From Dendrolimus kikuchii (lineage: Eukaryota; Arthropoda; Insecta; Lepidoptera; Lasiocampidae), in NCBI GenBank assembly GCA_019925095.2, contig JAHHIN020000030.1:1578501-1642500 (forward strand): a stretch of 64,000 nt of DNA, given 5' to 3'. The notes under the pieces were generated by a model. That model did no database searches. It was not told where the DNA came from and saw only the letters and a program-made list of their open reading frames with translations. Shown one piece after another: positions 53,624-64,000 of this stretch. The position numbers and the translations under genes are program-made. Numbering within the stretch: the first letter of the stretch is position 1; the number at the start of each line of letters is the position of its first letter.

Positions 53624-56600
53624 TTAATAAATAGGAAGAGGGCATAAACGTACCACTGGACGTTTAAATATGGCGTTTTTAGTTTTGACTAGCGCGATCC
53701 TTACTTTGCCATCTGAACCAGCAAAAGTATGGGTAATAATGCCTATCGGCCAGTGCAACGGTGGAGTGTTATCTTTCATAATTAAAACTACCATTCCCTC
53801 CTTAACTGGTCGAGAATCAGTGTTCCACTTTTCGCGAACCTGAAGAGTATGCAAATATTCTTCACTCCACCTTCGCCAATATGAATGCACAAGTCTGTCT
53901 AGCAACATATATCGCGATAGAAGATTTTGACTCATCTCGTGCACATTCACGGAAGGTAAGTATGCTAGAGGCCTGGTATTTAAAAAGTGTGCGGGAGTAA
54001 GTGGTAAAGGCTCAGCAGGATCTTCACTAAGCACACCAAGCGGCCTAGAATTAAGGATAGCCTCTATCTGACACAAAAGAGTTAGAAGTTCTTCGTATGT
54101 GAGAATTTGAGATCCAATTACGCGGGAAAGGTGAGTTTTAAAGGATTTAATGGTGGCTTCCCAGCCGCCACCAAAATGCGGGCTATTGGGCGGGATCATC
54201 TCCCACGTAATGCGATTTTTCGCTAATTCTGATTTTAAGTCGGTATTATACGGTTCTAAGTTTAAAAATTGTTGGACTTCGTTTAAATATGCTTTTGCAC
54301 CAACAAAATTGGTACCATGATCAGAATAAATCCTTTCAATCGGACCTCTGCGCGATATAAATCGTTTAAAAGCGTTCAAGAAAGAGTCAGTAGTTAAGTC
54401 AGGAGCAAGTTCAATATGCACTGCCCTAGTGGTTAAACAGATAAATACGCATAAATATGCCTTTTGACTTTTGATACCACGTCTTCGCGTAAGGGTAATA
54501 GACAGCGGTCCTCCGTAGTCAAGACCAGAATGGGCAAATGGCTTAGATATTTGTAAACGACATGAGGGTAAATTAGCCATAACTGGGGGCTGTGCCGATT
54601 TAGGTCGTGCCCTAAAACATTGAATACAGGAATAAATTTTCGCTCTTACAAGACGACGTGCAGATATTATCCAAAATTTTTGTCTTAACAATGACATTAC
54701 AAGTTGAGGTCCGGCGTGACAAGCGGTGCGGTGAACGTGATCAATTAGAAGATCTGTTATTTTATTGTTCTTAGGCATAAGTAAAGGATGTTTGTGGTCA
54801 AAAGTCAAGTCGCTATTTTCCAACCGTCCTCCAATTCGAATAACACCATCAACCAAAAAAGGCCTCAGTTTCCGAAAGGATCGTGGGATTTGCTTACCTG
54901 TCTGTAGTAATTTAATTAAATCAGAAAAATGCACCTTTTGAACATGTTTAATTATCGTTATTTCGGCTGTATTCAAATCATCTGCAGTTATATCTGCTCG
55001 AGAAGTTAGACATTTAGAAAAGCGCAGTACGTAAACTATTACTCTAAGCAACTTGGACCAACGAGAGAATTTTTCAAATAAGTAACTAAAGGGTGAGCCT
55101 ACTTGTGGTTGTGGTAGCACGTTACATAAGGATACTGTTTTGAGTTCAGGTAAATCCTTATCTGATGCTTTAAAAACTTGGATTGGCCAATCAGATATAT
55201 CCTGATATAGCCACGAGGGAGCGTGAAACCAAAGAGAGTGGTTAATAAGTTGAGCGGGAGTAAATCCTCGTGACAAACAATCACTAGGATTATCCTTTCC
55301 TGAGATGTGATAAAAATTACGCGGTTCAATTATTTCTTGAATCTTTGTAACCCTATTGGCTACAAAGGTTTTCAGGCGGTGCGGACTGGAGTGGACCCAG
55401 TTAAGGGCTACAGTGGAGTCACAAAAGGCAAAAATTTGAATAAATTTAAAACGATTCTCATAAGTTTTTATTACAGTGCGTATTAATTTTGTCATTAAAT
55501 GAACACCCATCAATTCTAGACGCGCGAGACTAATAGTTTGTACAGGCGCAACCTTAGATTTGGCACATAATAAATTTACAGACACTCCAGAGCGTGTTTC
55601 TGAACGAATGTACAGTGCGGCTCCATAGCCTTTTTCTGAAGCATCAGAAAACGCCATAAGGTGTGCGGTACATGAGGAAGTTATACCTATATGGCGAGGT
55701 ATAGTGAGGTTTGACAAAAGGGGTAATTCATTTTGAAATTGATTCCACTGTGAAATTATAGTTTGCGGAGGTGCGTCATCCCAATCTAATTTTAATAACC
55801 AAAGTGTCTTTATTAATAATTTTGCATAAAATATTAAAGGCGCGGCGAAACCCATAACATCCCATAGACGGGCTACTACGGACAACATATTACGTTTTGT
55901 GCATGAAACGTCAACTGGAAGAGCTGTTACAAAATAGAAATAATCATTAGACGGGTCCCAGTTAACGCCTAACACCTTTTGTGTGTCAGTGTTATCGAAA
56001 ATTATATTTTGTGGATGTAAATGATCGTCTGGCAAAGATGAAAGTAATTCTGTAGAATTACTTGACCATTTATGAAGTTTAAAACCACCCGCCGAAAACA
56101 TATCTATTAATTGTAAGGCGGTGGTTTTAGCAGCGGTGACGTCATCAACTGAGAAACAAACGTCATCCATATAACAAAAACCATTATTAATTACATTAGA
56201 AGCTAGAGGAAAATTGTTTTTCTCGTCTTCTGCAAGCTGACTCAATGTACGTAATGCCAGATATGGACTTGAAGTTAGCCCGAAACAAACACGTTTAAAT
56301 TCGAAAATTTGTAAAGGGTCTGAATCGTCAAAACGAAATAAAATGCGTTGATATTTATGAAACTCTGGCTTCACTTTTATTCTTAGATACATTTGTTCGA
56401 CGTCAGCACAAAGCGCGACAGGAAATAAACGAAAGTTCAGTAAAATTAAGAATAAATCTGCCTGTAAATTAGGCCCCGAGTATAAAATATCATTAAGTGA
56501 TAGGCCTGTATCTGTGGAAGCGCTTGCATCTAAGACCATGCGAATTTTAGTGGTTAACTTATCTTCGCGGATAACTCCATGATGTGGTATGACGTAACCG

Positions 56601-58957
56601 TCTGGCTGCGATGGTAAGTATTCTGAGCGTAGCGGAGCGATGAAATCCTTTTCACAATAATCTAGCAAAATATCATTATAAGCGGAGCGAAAACTAGAAG
56701 ATTTTTGGAATCGTTTTTCCAAAGCAAAAAATCTATTTTTAGCATAAGCGAGAGAATTGCCTAAAGCGACCGGGTCAGTTTTAAACGGAAGCGCAACAAC
56801 GTAAGAACCTGAGGGGTCACGTGTAGTAGTAGCCTTATAAATATTTTCACAAGCTTGGTGTTCTTGGCTTAGCAGCTCAGAGCTCGGTGTCAAAACCTCC
56901 TCAGTTTCCCAGAAACTTCGCAATAAAGTATCAAGCGGCTGACCGGTAAAAGCGCATAAAGTATGAGATAGTAAGCGAGAGGCGCGGGGAGGGGGGTTTG
57001 CGACCGGAGCATCTCCCATTAAAATAAATCCAAATGAAGTTTGAATGGCGTCAGGACATCCCGGTGGGCCCCTAATACGGCCAGGTAACAATAAACGGGC
57101 GAATAATTTGGCACCAATCAAAAGTTCCACTTCGCTAGGATCGGAGAATGTATCATCGGCGAGCGGAGTGCGAGCAAGATAATTTAACATCGATTTATTT
57201 ATTGGTAATGTAGGTAGGCGGTCAGTAATATTATCTACGATAAGCGGGTGAAGTTCAAATGAAACGTTGCGGTTAAAGCGGGAAGAAATTGAAATGTTTG
57301 TATAACCTTTAACAATGTTGGTAGAACCACCAAAACCATTTATAGTTATATCTTGAGGTAATGATTCTATATTTAAAGATATTTTTTTACAAAGTTTGAG
57401 CGTTATAAAATCATTCATCGACCCATTATCAATTAGTGCACGGGCGGTGTTTACCGAACCATCGGCACTCTTAATAATAATGCGTGCGGTCGCAAGCAAG
57501 ACAGTATTATTTTGACAAATCGGTTGAATAAATGATTGTGAGTGAAGCGACAATTGTTTGTGTGGTACAGCAGAAACGGTTTTCGAGTCGCTAGCATGCG
57601 AGCGAACGACGTTGTTCAAAACGGTCAAAGGTGAAGCGTTCTGTGCACTAGTGGTAGCGCGCGGCGTCGGCGCGCTCGTTGCGGATTCGACTGTCGTACT
57701 ACATGCGGGAGGCGTATTATTAGAAAAATGTAAAAGTGTATGATGGGATTTAGATTGACAGTTTGCACAAGATTTTGTAGATTTACACAATATAGTTTTA
57801 TGACTAAAGCTTAAGCAATTACAACAACCGTTATTAATTTTTACAATATTATATCTTTCTTTTGGAATTAATTGCAGAAATTCTGGGCAACGATAAAATT
57901 GTTCGTGTCCAGACTTAGAACATAGCGGGCAGAGTTTAATATTTGAAGAATTAGAGGAAGTAATAAAAGATTTAGTAGGTTTTATATTATTATTAATTTT
58001 TGGAATAAAAGGTAATTTATTGTTAATTTTTCTATTTGAGGATGTTGAAGAAAAATTATTTCCGTCTGTCCGTTCGTTAATTTTAACTTGTTCTTTAATG
58101 AATTTAATAAGACTTTCATATGTAGGCACTGACTCTGATCGAACAGAATTTTCAAACAGTCGAGCGGTATCTTTATAAATTTTTTGTAAAGCCAAAAATA
58201 AAAATATGAAGTCTACTTTGTTATCAATTTTTAACCTATTAAAGGCACAAACTGACGCAGAGAACTTATCAATAAAATAATTTAAGTTATCCGCTGACGC
58301 TGATGTCAGCGGTTTCATGTTAACTATTTTTATCAAATAAGTACTCGCTAACATACGGACATCTTGATATTTATCTACTAATGTGGTATAAATTAAATTG
58401 TAGTTATCTGCGGTTGGAGGAATATCGGCAATACATGTCAACGCGGAATTTGACAAAACACCTTTTAAATAAAACACTTTGTCCGATGATGTCAAATTGG
58501 AGTTATAATGAACGGCATTATTATAACACTCAAAAAATGTAGGCCAATTCTTTATATCACCATCAAAAGTGGACAAGTTAATAGGGGGTAGTTTCAAAGA
58601 AGGACGTTCATTTTTATTGGGTTGTACGTTTTCTTCTTTAAAGTTTTGGACAGTATTTTTTATAGAAGAGTACAATTCTTCGAATGCAAGAAAACTGTCA
58701 TAGTCTGGCGTGAAATGCGGGTCATGTTCTATTTTTTGTAAGTTGAGTTCATCGCAACAATTTAAAAAGTCCGTTCTCAATTGTTCGATGTTTGCCGCAG
58801 AATTCTTGAAACGGTTCAACAATTCTTCTGAGGAAACATTACGAGAAGAATCATAAATGTTCTGTAGGCGGTTAAAGAATGCTTGCGTACGAGCTTCTAA
58901 GAGTTTAATCTTCGAGGGAACCTCCTTCTCAGCGGTATATTTGCTAGTTTTACTCAT
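53624..58957 (-). CDS. BEL/Pao gag-pol polyprotein, element 3
   Basis: Intact frame of 1777 residues from an ATG at 58957. Gag/DUF1759 region ('LPPINLSTFDGD', 'YLKGVLSNSA'), Cys knuckles ('CPLCSKSGHEQFYRCPEF', 'CANCQSKSHHTLLH'), protease 'ALIDNGSMNDF' (about residue 505), reverse transcriptase with CYMDD (Y about residue 929), RNase H ('AFSDASEKGYG', 'DSTVALNWV'), integrase zinc motif ('HRTACHAGPQ', 'CIQCFRAR'), core 'GLDYGGP' / 'SDHGTNF' / 'WEATIKS', and C-terminal DUF5641-like tail. Its protease has D-N-G, unlike the D-Q-G of elements 1 and 2, and it is a separate family from them. Confidence 0.95.
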   Translation of the reverse strand: MSKTSKYTAEKEVPSKIKLLEARTQAFFNRLQNIYDSSRNVSSEELLNRFKNSAANIEQLRTDFLNCCDELNLQKIEHDPHFTPDYDSFLAFEELYSSIKNTVQNFKEENVQPNKNERPSLKLPPINLSTFDGDIKNWPTFFECYNNAVHYNSNLTSSDKVFYLKGVLSNSALTCIADIPPTADNYNLIYTTLVDKYQDVRMLASTYLIKIVNMKPLTSASADNLNYFIDKFSASVCAFNRLKIDNKVDFIFLFLALQKIYKDTARLFENSVRSESVPTYESLIKFIKEQVKINERTDGNNFSSTSSNRKINNKLPFIPKINNNIKPTKSFITSSNSSNIKLCPLCSKSGHEQFYRCPEFLQLIPKERYNIVKINNGCCNCLSFSHKTILCKSTKSCANCQSKSHHTLLHFSNNTPPACSTTVESATSAPTPRATTSAQNASPLTVLNNVVRSHASDSKTVSAVPHKQLSLHSQSFIQPICQNNTVLLATARIIIKSADGSVNTARALIDNGSMNDFITLKLCKKISLNIESLPQDITINGFGGSTNIVKGYTNISISSRFNRNVSFELHPLIVDNITDRLPTLPINKSMLNYLARTPLADDTFSDPSEVELLIGAKLFARLLLPGRIRGPPGCPDAIQTSFGFILMGDAPVANPPPRASRLLSHTLCAFTGQPLDTLLRSFWETEEVLTPSSELLSQEHQACENIYKATTTRDPSGSYVVALPFKTDPVALGNSLAYAKNRFFALEKRFQKSSSFRSAYNDILLDYCEKDFIAPLRSEYLPSQPDGYVIPHHGVIREDKLTTKIRMVLDASASTDTGLSLNDILYSGPNLQADLFLILLNFRLFPVALCADVEQMYLRIKVKPEFHKYQRILFRFDDSDPLQIFEFKRVCFGLTSSPYLALRTLSQLAEDEKNNFPLASNVINNGFCYMDDVCFSVDDVTAAKTTALQLIDMFSAGGFKLHKWSSNSTELLSSLPDDHLHPQNIIFDNTDTQKVLGVNWDPSNDYFYFVTALPVDVSCTKRNMLSVVARLWDVMGFAAPLIFYAKLLIKTLWLLKLDWDDAPPQTIISQWNQFQNELPLLSNLTIPRHIGITSSCTAHLMAFSDASEKGYGAALYIRSETRSGVSVNLLCAKSKVAPVQTISLARLELMGVHLMTKLIRTVIKTYENRFKFIQIFAFCDSTVALNWVHSSPHRLKTFVANRVTKIQEIIEPRNFYHISGKDNPSDCLSRGFTPAQLINHSLWFHAPSWLYQDISDWPIQVFKASDKDLPELKTVSLCNVLPQPQVGSPFSYLFEKFSRWSKLLRVIVYVLRFSKCLTSRADITADDLNTAEITIIKHVQKVHFSDLIKLLQTGKQIPRSFRKLRPFLVDGVIRIGGRLENSDLTFDHKHPLLMPKNNKITDLLIDHVHRTACHAGPQLVMSLLRQKFWIISARRLVRAKIYSCIQCFRARPKSAQPPVMANLPSCRLQISKPFAHSGLDYGGPLSITLTRRRGIKSQKAYLCVFICLTTRAVHIELAPDLTTDSFLNAFKRFISRRGPIERIYSDHGTNFVGAKAYLNEVQQFLNLEPYNTDLKSELAKNRITWEMIPPNSPHFGGGWEATIKSFKTHLSRVIGSQILTYEELLTLLCQIEAILNSRPLGVLSEDPAEPLPLTPAHFLNTRPLAYLPSVNVHEMSQNLLSRYMLLDRLVHSYWRRWSEEYLHTLQVREKWNTDSRPVKEGMVVLIMKDNTPPLHWPIGIITHTFAGSDGKVRIALVKTKNAIFKRPVVRLCPLPIY

Positions 58958-59277
58958 TTTTAATGAATACTTTTATAAATAACTTTAATATAAAAATTAG
59001 AAAGAAGGTAGGTAATTGTGCAGTTGCACAAAATGAAATATCAACTATGAGTGACCAGATTAGCGAAAATAGCGGTTTAAATTATAAGCAGTTAAAAAAA
59101 TATGCAGTTTGTCGAGTGGTACGAATAAAGATAAGACAGAAATATATATAATATGTATGCTGTTTAAAAGAAATGAGGTGCGGTAAGGTAAAATAAGGTA
59201 AGCGGTAAGGTAAAAATTATACAAATAAAATATATTATAAATTATAAATATTAAAGGATTGTAACCCCTAGGGAGAT

Positions 59278-59295
59278 CCTGGGTTCGAAGGACCA
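59278..59295 (-). other. Primer-binding site of BEL element 3
   Basis: TGGTCCTTCGAACCCAGG on the minus strand, six bases after the 5' LTR. Its complement ends GGACCA, as expected for the 3' end of a charged-type tRNA. All three BEL elements start TGGTCCT here. Confidence 0.8.
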
Positions 59296-59300
59296 GCAAA

Positions 59301-59704
59301 TCTGGGGGCGTAGAGGCCAAAGGCCCTGTATAAAAATGCGGAATGGCGGTGAAAGAGTGTAGCCACGTCGTAATTGTCCACGATTCAAAAATGAGTAGAT
59401 CAAAACGGTACTCACGATTGTCCCTTCGCCACGATGCTTTTACCAGGCCTGATATGATTATTCGAAGGTGCAGTATACCACTCGCGATGGAAATATTGTG
59501 AGTAAGAAGGCTGCGCACACGACACTAGTTTTTGCGTAAAGGTGAGAATAGCCACTGATGCGTGTCGCGGGGTGCATTTTTTGGTTTAACCAGCGCGTGC
59601 AGGCGACCGCGGTGAGGTGCGGTGTGGGGCGGGGGTGTGAACAAACCGGAGCGCGTTTGTCCACCTTTCTTTGAATTAAGGAAAATCACGAAGTGGCCCA
59701 AACA
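59301..59704 (-). repeat. 5' LTR of BEL element 3
   Basis: Partner of 53046-53449; the terminal CA is changed to GA at the internal end. Confidence 0.95.
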
Positions 59705-59814
59705 AATATTAATCAAAATTATTTATTAATCATCGAAACAATATTTATTATTAATCAACAAACCTAAAGTTTAAATTATAATAATTATAAAAATCGGCAT
59801 ACAAATCGGGTCGG

Positions 59815-60424
59815 CTAAGACTCAAGCTCCAGGGGTGGAAGTGATAAATGGCATCACGTCAGAAGTAGCTACGGTGAACCTGCAGCCCACCTCTCTACAC
59901 CCCTTAGCCACTCACATCCATGTTGCCCCTGCCTTCTATGGCATTTTTAGGGGCCCATGCAGGGAGTGGCGAGTCACCGTCTGCCCATTTTTCTATGTTC
60001 CCCGAACATTGCGACGGGCAGACGCCATAGTCCCCATATTCCCAGACCCCTTGTACCACTAGCAGTTCACCCCAATAGCCCGGTACTTTTGTGTCCTCAT
60101 TTCCCACAATAGTCCTACACTGGCCGGGGCTTGTCCTTGGGTGCAGCAATATATGTTGTAGACAGGGATAATCGCCGGTCAGTGTCACGCCACATTTACA
60201 TTAAATTTGTCACGGGGCCTCTACGTGTTGGCCGTCCCATGGCTCCACGCAAGCCTTCCAAATGTCCGGGCTATTTTTATGGCCCGTGGTCTCAAAAGAC
60301 ATACCATAGTAAATAACGGAGAAAATACGTTTCCGAAATTTACTATACCAGAAATCGAACCCAGAACCTCTGCGTTGCAGTGAGGTACGCCGGCAAAGGC
60401 TTAGCTCGCTCAACCACAGAGGCC
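59815..60424 (-). repeat. Family Y and SINE insertion inside family X
   Basis: 59815-60300 matches family Y (26371). At 60300-60424 the minus strand has a tRNA-derived SINE head: A-box-like 'TGGTTGAGCGAG', B-box-like 'GGTTCGATTTC'. Family X sequence resumes at about 60445 ('ccgaggcacaccaattaatg'). Confidence 0.75.
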
Positions 60425-60689
60425 ATCATCAATTTGCAGAATAACCTTATTTTTCCGAGGCACACCAATTAATGACCACGGTACACCAGTGTGCCGCGGT
60501 ACATACTTTGCGGAACACTGTTCTAGAGAACCGTTGCGTATAAGAGCGAAGCGGCTCTAGGAAGCGAGGATGAACGCCGATGGCGTGCGGTGCGGTGGTA
60601 AAAAGAAGATGAAGGTACCACTCCAAACAGTTCCTTTTCTACAAGCTTTTGTTTAACTTGCAATGGATGTACCTATGTATGTATGAAGT

Positions 60690-61100
60690 TCGGGTGGAAT
60701 CTTGCAAGTTAAATTTGACCAACTTCCCGGTTTCCGATTGAGCTGAAATTTTGCACGCATATGTATATCGCGTGGCAATGCAATAATATGTTACCATGGA
60801 GCTAATCTAATGATGGAGTCGAAAGGTGGCCATAGGAACTCCTGTACTAAACAAGATAGACCCGTCGTGTTTGGGCTCGTTTCACTTGTCTTGGCTAGCA
60901 CTCGGCTGCTACATAATATGCAGGATCTCAAAAGCTTGTATTTAAAAAGCTTTTTAAAAAAGCTTATTTTTACATAACATTCCATTTTATCATAAGAGTG
61001 TATTTAATTCTTTTTTCAAAGTTTCCACGGAGAAGGGAATTAAATCACTAAATGATACATGATATCCAGAATCTCAAAAGCTTGTATTTGAAAACCTTTT
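60690..61100 (+). repeat. Family P, second copy
   Basis: Closely matches 45060-45440; 61055-61110 then repeats its last part ('gatctcaaaagcttgtattt' again). Confidence 0.8.
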
Positions 61101-61167
61101 TAAAAATGCTTATTTTATACTACGTAAAGTAGATGAATATTATACTCGCGCGTTGTAATGTTGCCAA

Positions 61168-61485
61168 ACATAATATAACTGTTTTCCATTCCAACAAAAC
61201 AGGTATTATGTGTTGACTGAGACACACAGTGTTGTTAGAAGAAAGCATGTAATAATTTGCCACTATTTAATACCTATAGTATAATTACTCACCAATTTCA
61301 TCATGATTTTATACCTTTCTCTTTTACTCACCAGCATGACATCTCTTTCCTTGATGTGACAGATTTGAGATAGCTGTCAATTCATATGGTCTTCAGCACA
61401 CCAGCAAGAAACTTGCTGCAACACTGTGTGTCTCAGTCAACACATAATACCTGTTTTGTTGGAATGCAAAACAGTTATATTATGT
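61168..61485. repeat. Inverted repeat with 67-bp arms
   Basis: Arms 61168-61234 and 61419-61485 are near-perfect reverse complements (about one mismatch), sharing 'ccaacaaaacaggtattatg' and 'tgttgactgagacacacag'. The loop is about 184 bp. No open frame. A direct repeat 'cacacagtgttgttagaaga' also occurs at about 61223 and 61498. Confidence 0.9.
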
Positions 61486-64000
61486 GTCTCTGTCGACACA
61501 CAGTGTTGTTAGAAGACCTGTTTGTTATCTGCTGGTGAAAACACAAGTAATACAATGCATATGATGATTAGAGATTTAAAATATTTCTCAAAGTATATCC
61601 GATTTACTTTAAGAATTTTAATTTGTCTGTGAAGGAAAAAAAAAAAAAAATAATACTAATAACCTCACAATTTATCAATTTCCAACAATATTGATTTATA
61701 TTATTATATGGATAATAGTCTCTCCCTGTCTCCCTAGGTTTGCTGGAAGAAAACTCTCTTTGGAGTTGTTAATCTTGTTTTGGTACATCACCACTCTCTG
61801 TAGTTTTATATGTAACTACTTTGTGTACAATAAAGAAAGAAAAAATAATAATCCTCCTATCTGAAATCAATTATTATTTTAAAGAAAATGTTGATTAGAT
61901 GATAAGATCTCAAGGTTCCTTGGTAAAAAACTTATCTTATGAATCTTCCATTAAAAATGGAAACCTAAAGGTAAACATAACTAAAGAGCCTTAATAACAA
62001 CTAAAATTAGCTTATAGCTAATCTTGACTAGGTCTGATATCATTAATAGAAACATCTGTATGTTTCAATACTTATAAGATTCCTCTAATATCTCTTGTAC
62101 TGGTAATTTTATAACTAATATCTTGTATCAACATCTAGCTAATAGATATATATGTAGAGTAGTATTAATCTCTCCCCCCCCCCCTTTTTTTATAGAGTAC
62201 TATATTGTATTTATTTACAAAAAATATTATATACAATGTCTCTGAAAACAGTAATTATGGTTCTTTAAGCAATTTTTATCTTTCAAGATAATGATAGAAA
62301 TGTATAAACTTGTACTCATTCTCTACCTAGGCTTTTTGACCTTTCAGATATTGTTGTAAAATGTTTAATGTGTGTTACAGGACAAAACAATAATTTCGGT
62401 GTTTCCGTAACATCCAGCTAGACTGATTATTATTTTATTTATAATCTTGTTATTAAACAAAGTTGTGGCTACCAGCCAATTGTTTTGATTGTCTGGGGAT
62501 GCCCTGGTGTCAACAGATCATAGATTCTACAGCCTGAGGCAAGTAATAGTAGTGACTATCCAGCTACTAATACGAAATTATATATACTTATATATATATA
62601 TAATTTTATTTATTTATTTTAATTTTGTCAAATAGAAATGTTAATATTCTAGACAAATAAAATGGTGGAAATGGTCTTAAGTATTTGATGATCATCTTAC
62701 ATCTCTGATAATATTATTATATGATAGATAGAAAACACTTTAATTTACACCCTTTCAAAAAACTTAAGAACTAGTAATATATGATAGCCTTTTAAAATTT
62801 ATTTTTGGCAATGCCTATTGTAGATATATAGTAATTGTAGTGGTAAGTATTATTAAGTAGGTGTCTGCCAACTACTTTGATAAGTCTTGCCATTTGTGAT
62901 TCAGTAAGAGACTTGATCATTCAAACTACTACTTTTTAAGCAAAAAGGGGCAATCTGTCTGTCTGTCCATCTACTGAGATCTTCCTCCTGTCTTAAATGA
63001 GAATTGTTAATAATCTTTGCTTTCAAGTTTGGCCTCCGAAAGCCCTTGGTCTATTCTGGTATTAATAAAAGGAAATTTCCTTTAACCTGGTTCAAGTAAG
63101 ACAGTATTCTATTAGGCTGGGTGGGGAAAAATGCCAAGCCCAGCCGAAAGTCTCATTTCTACCGAATACATTGTAGAAAAATGAGCACACCTGTCTGGGG
63201 CCATTCATCACATACTTTGATGAAAATAAGTTCATGCCTTGGACGCTCCAAATTTTGAACATAGCCTCCATGGCCTGGAGCAGAAGGAGCTACTTCAGAA
63301 CTTTAGGACCATTTGGCATCTGGCTTCTCATTCAGTTTAGCTTCCCCGAGAGCTAAGTGGCAGAGAAAGAGAGTTATGCTCCATTGTTCTGTGAGATTCG
63401 ACAATCTGGTAAGCATCTTTATTTATTTACTTTTTTAGGTAAAGGGATTACGTCCTTTTCTCACCATGTATTACAATATGCACCTCTTTGAGTCATACAC
63501 TGACTATTTATTGTTACAAAAATAGTATACATCTCGTTCCTCTTTGAACTCCAAAAAATTGGTTACAGGCCCACTTTCCAATCAGTGAGCAAATCCTGTT
63601 TAGCTGAGCACCTCAACCTGAATTTGAGGTCAAAAGACTGAGTAATATAGCTATTTGAGGACTGGTTCTGAGCCCTGCTCTCCTTTGATCAACTTTATTT
63701 CAGGTCTTGCTAAACAGTAGGGTTAGATATTCCCTCTTGGCCTGCTCTGTTTGAATAATTTTAGGAACATTTGCATACAGTGATTGTGAAGTCAATTCTT
63801 TAAAATTGCATAGTATGCAAAATCTCAATTTAGTCATAACCCCTTTAGGAGTAGTAATATATCTATTCCACATGTTTGAAATCAGAAATGTTATTTTTAG
63901 TTATGGTTTTTACGACAATTTCACTCTGCCTCGCCTGGTGTCCCAGACAGTTATAACAATAGGAAAACAGACCTTAGACATTAGAGCAAATAATTTGATC
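61486..64000. other. AT-rich non-coding stretch, no gene seen
   Basis: I found no open frame above about 60 residues and no homology cue on either strand. It has a C11T7 run near 62173-62190, an (AT)n patch near 62584-62602 and a slightly GC-richer piece at 63100-63420 ('gctgggtggggaaaaatgcc') without a convincing exon. It could be an intron or intergenic DNA. Confidence 0.5.

Larger units (their letters stand above)
53046..59704 (-). mobile_element. BEL/Pao LTR retrotransposon 3, complete
   Basis: Minus-strand element of 6659 bp with 404-bp LTRs (5': 59301-59704; 3': 53046-53449), starting TGTTTGGGCC and ending CCCCCACA (CCCCCAGA in the 5' copy). AATAT flanks both sides (53041-53045 and 59705-59709). 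The PBS TGGTCCTTCGAACCCAGG begins at 59295. A purine tract GGCGGGGGAAGA precedes the 3' LTR. The coding frame is intact. About four LTR differences indicate a recent insertion. Confidence 0.96.

Noticed and set aside
60300..60424. tRNA gene on the minus strand
   Set aside because: A and B boxes are present but no cloverleaf or anticodon arm can be drawn with confidence, and the same body follows it as in other SINE copies.
63180..63420. Coding exon in the GC-richer patch
   Set aside because: Longest frames are under 30 residues and no homology or splice pattern is convincing.

Overview
The window looks like lepidopteran nuclear DNA. It is AT-rich, intron-bearing and packed with repeats. Several repeats end in the 'cgcggacgaagtcgcggg...ctagt' tail typical of moth and butterfly genomes, and many short elements are tied to microsatellites. 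That assignment is an inference from repeat style; nothing here identifies the species.

One host gene dominates. On the minus strand, 18 coding exons between 52247 (start) and 29749 (stop) join, with GT/AG splice sites, into a GTPBP2-type translational GTPase (GTPBP1/GTPBP2 family) of about 894 residues. Every exon junction keeps the reading frame except one (exon 14 to 15), which is one base out of phase with the best donor. The 22.5 kb of gene is mostly introns filled with transposon debris, minisatellites and (AT)n tracts. A lone THAP zinc-finger exon at 1545-1917 (+) is the only other host-like coding piece; it may itself come from a transposon.

The rest is mobile DNA. 1-716: decayed Ty3/gypsy-type integrase. 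2387-15429: two related BEL/Pao LTR retrotransposons head to tail on the plus strand, each with a single intact polyprotein frame, meeting at a composite LTR. 15978-16490: tail of a Jockey/CR1-like LINE. 16810-22007: GC-rich R1-clade non-LTR element on the minus strand, 5'-truncated, frameshifted, and bounded by a 16-bp target duplication. 22024-29717: SINEs, LINE tails, inverted repeats and a 1.2-kb G/T-rich minisatellite downstream of GTPBP2. 30453-32192: Tc1-type DNA transposon with TA duplications, in the last GTPBP2 intron. 53046-59704: complete, young BEL/Pao element on the minus strand, with LTRs differing at about 4 of 404 positions and an AATAT target duplication, upstream of GTPBP2. 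60430-64000: repeats, a 67-bp-arm inverted repeat and otherwise featureless AT-rich sequence.

The elements do not form a joint pathway. The biologically interesting points are the GTPBP2 copy, which has changed catalytic motifs and an extra acidic/Asn-rich block; the layered insertions that can be dated against each other; and a dispersed repeat family with a conserved hairpin.
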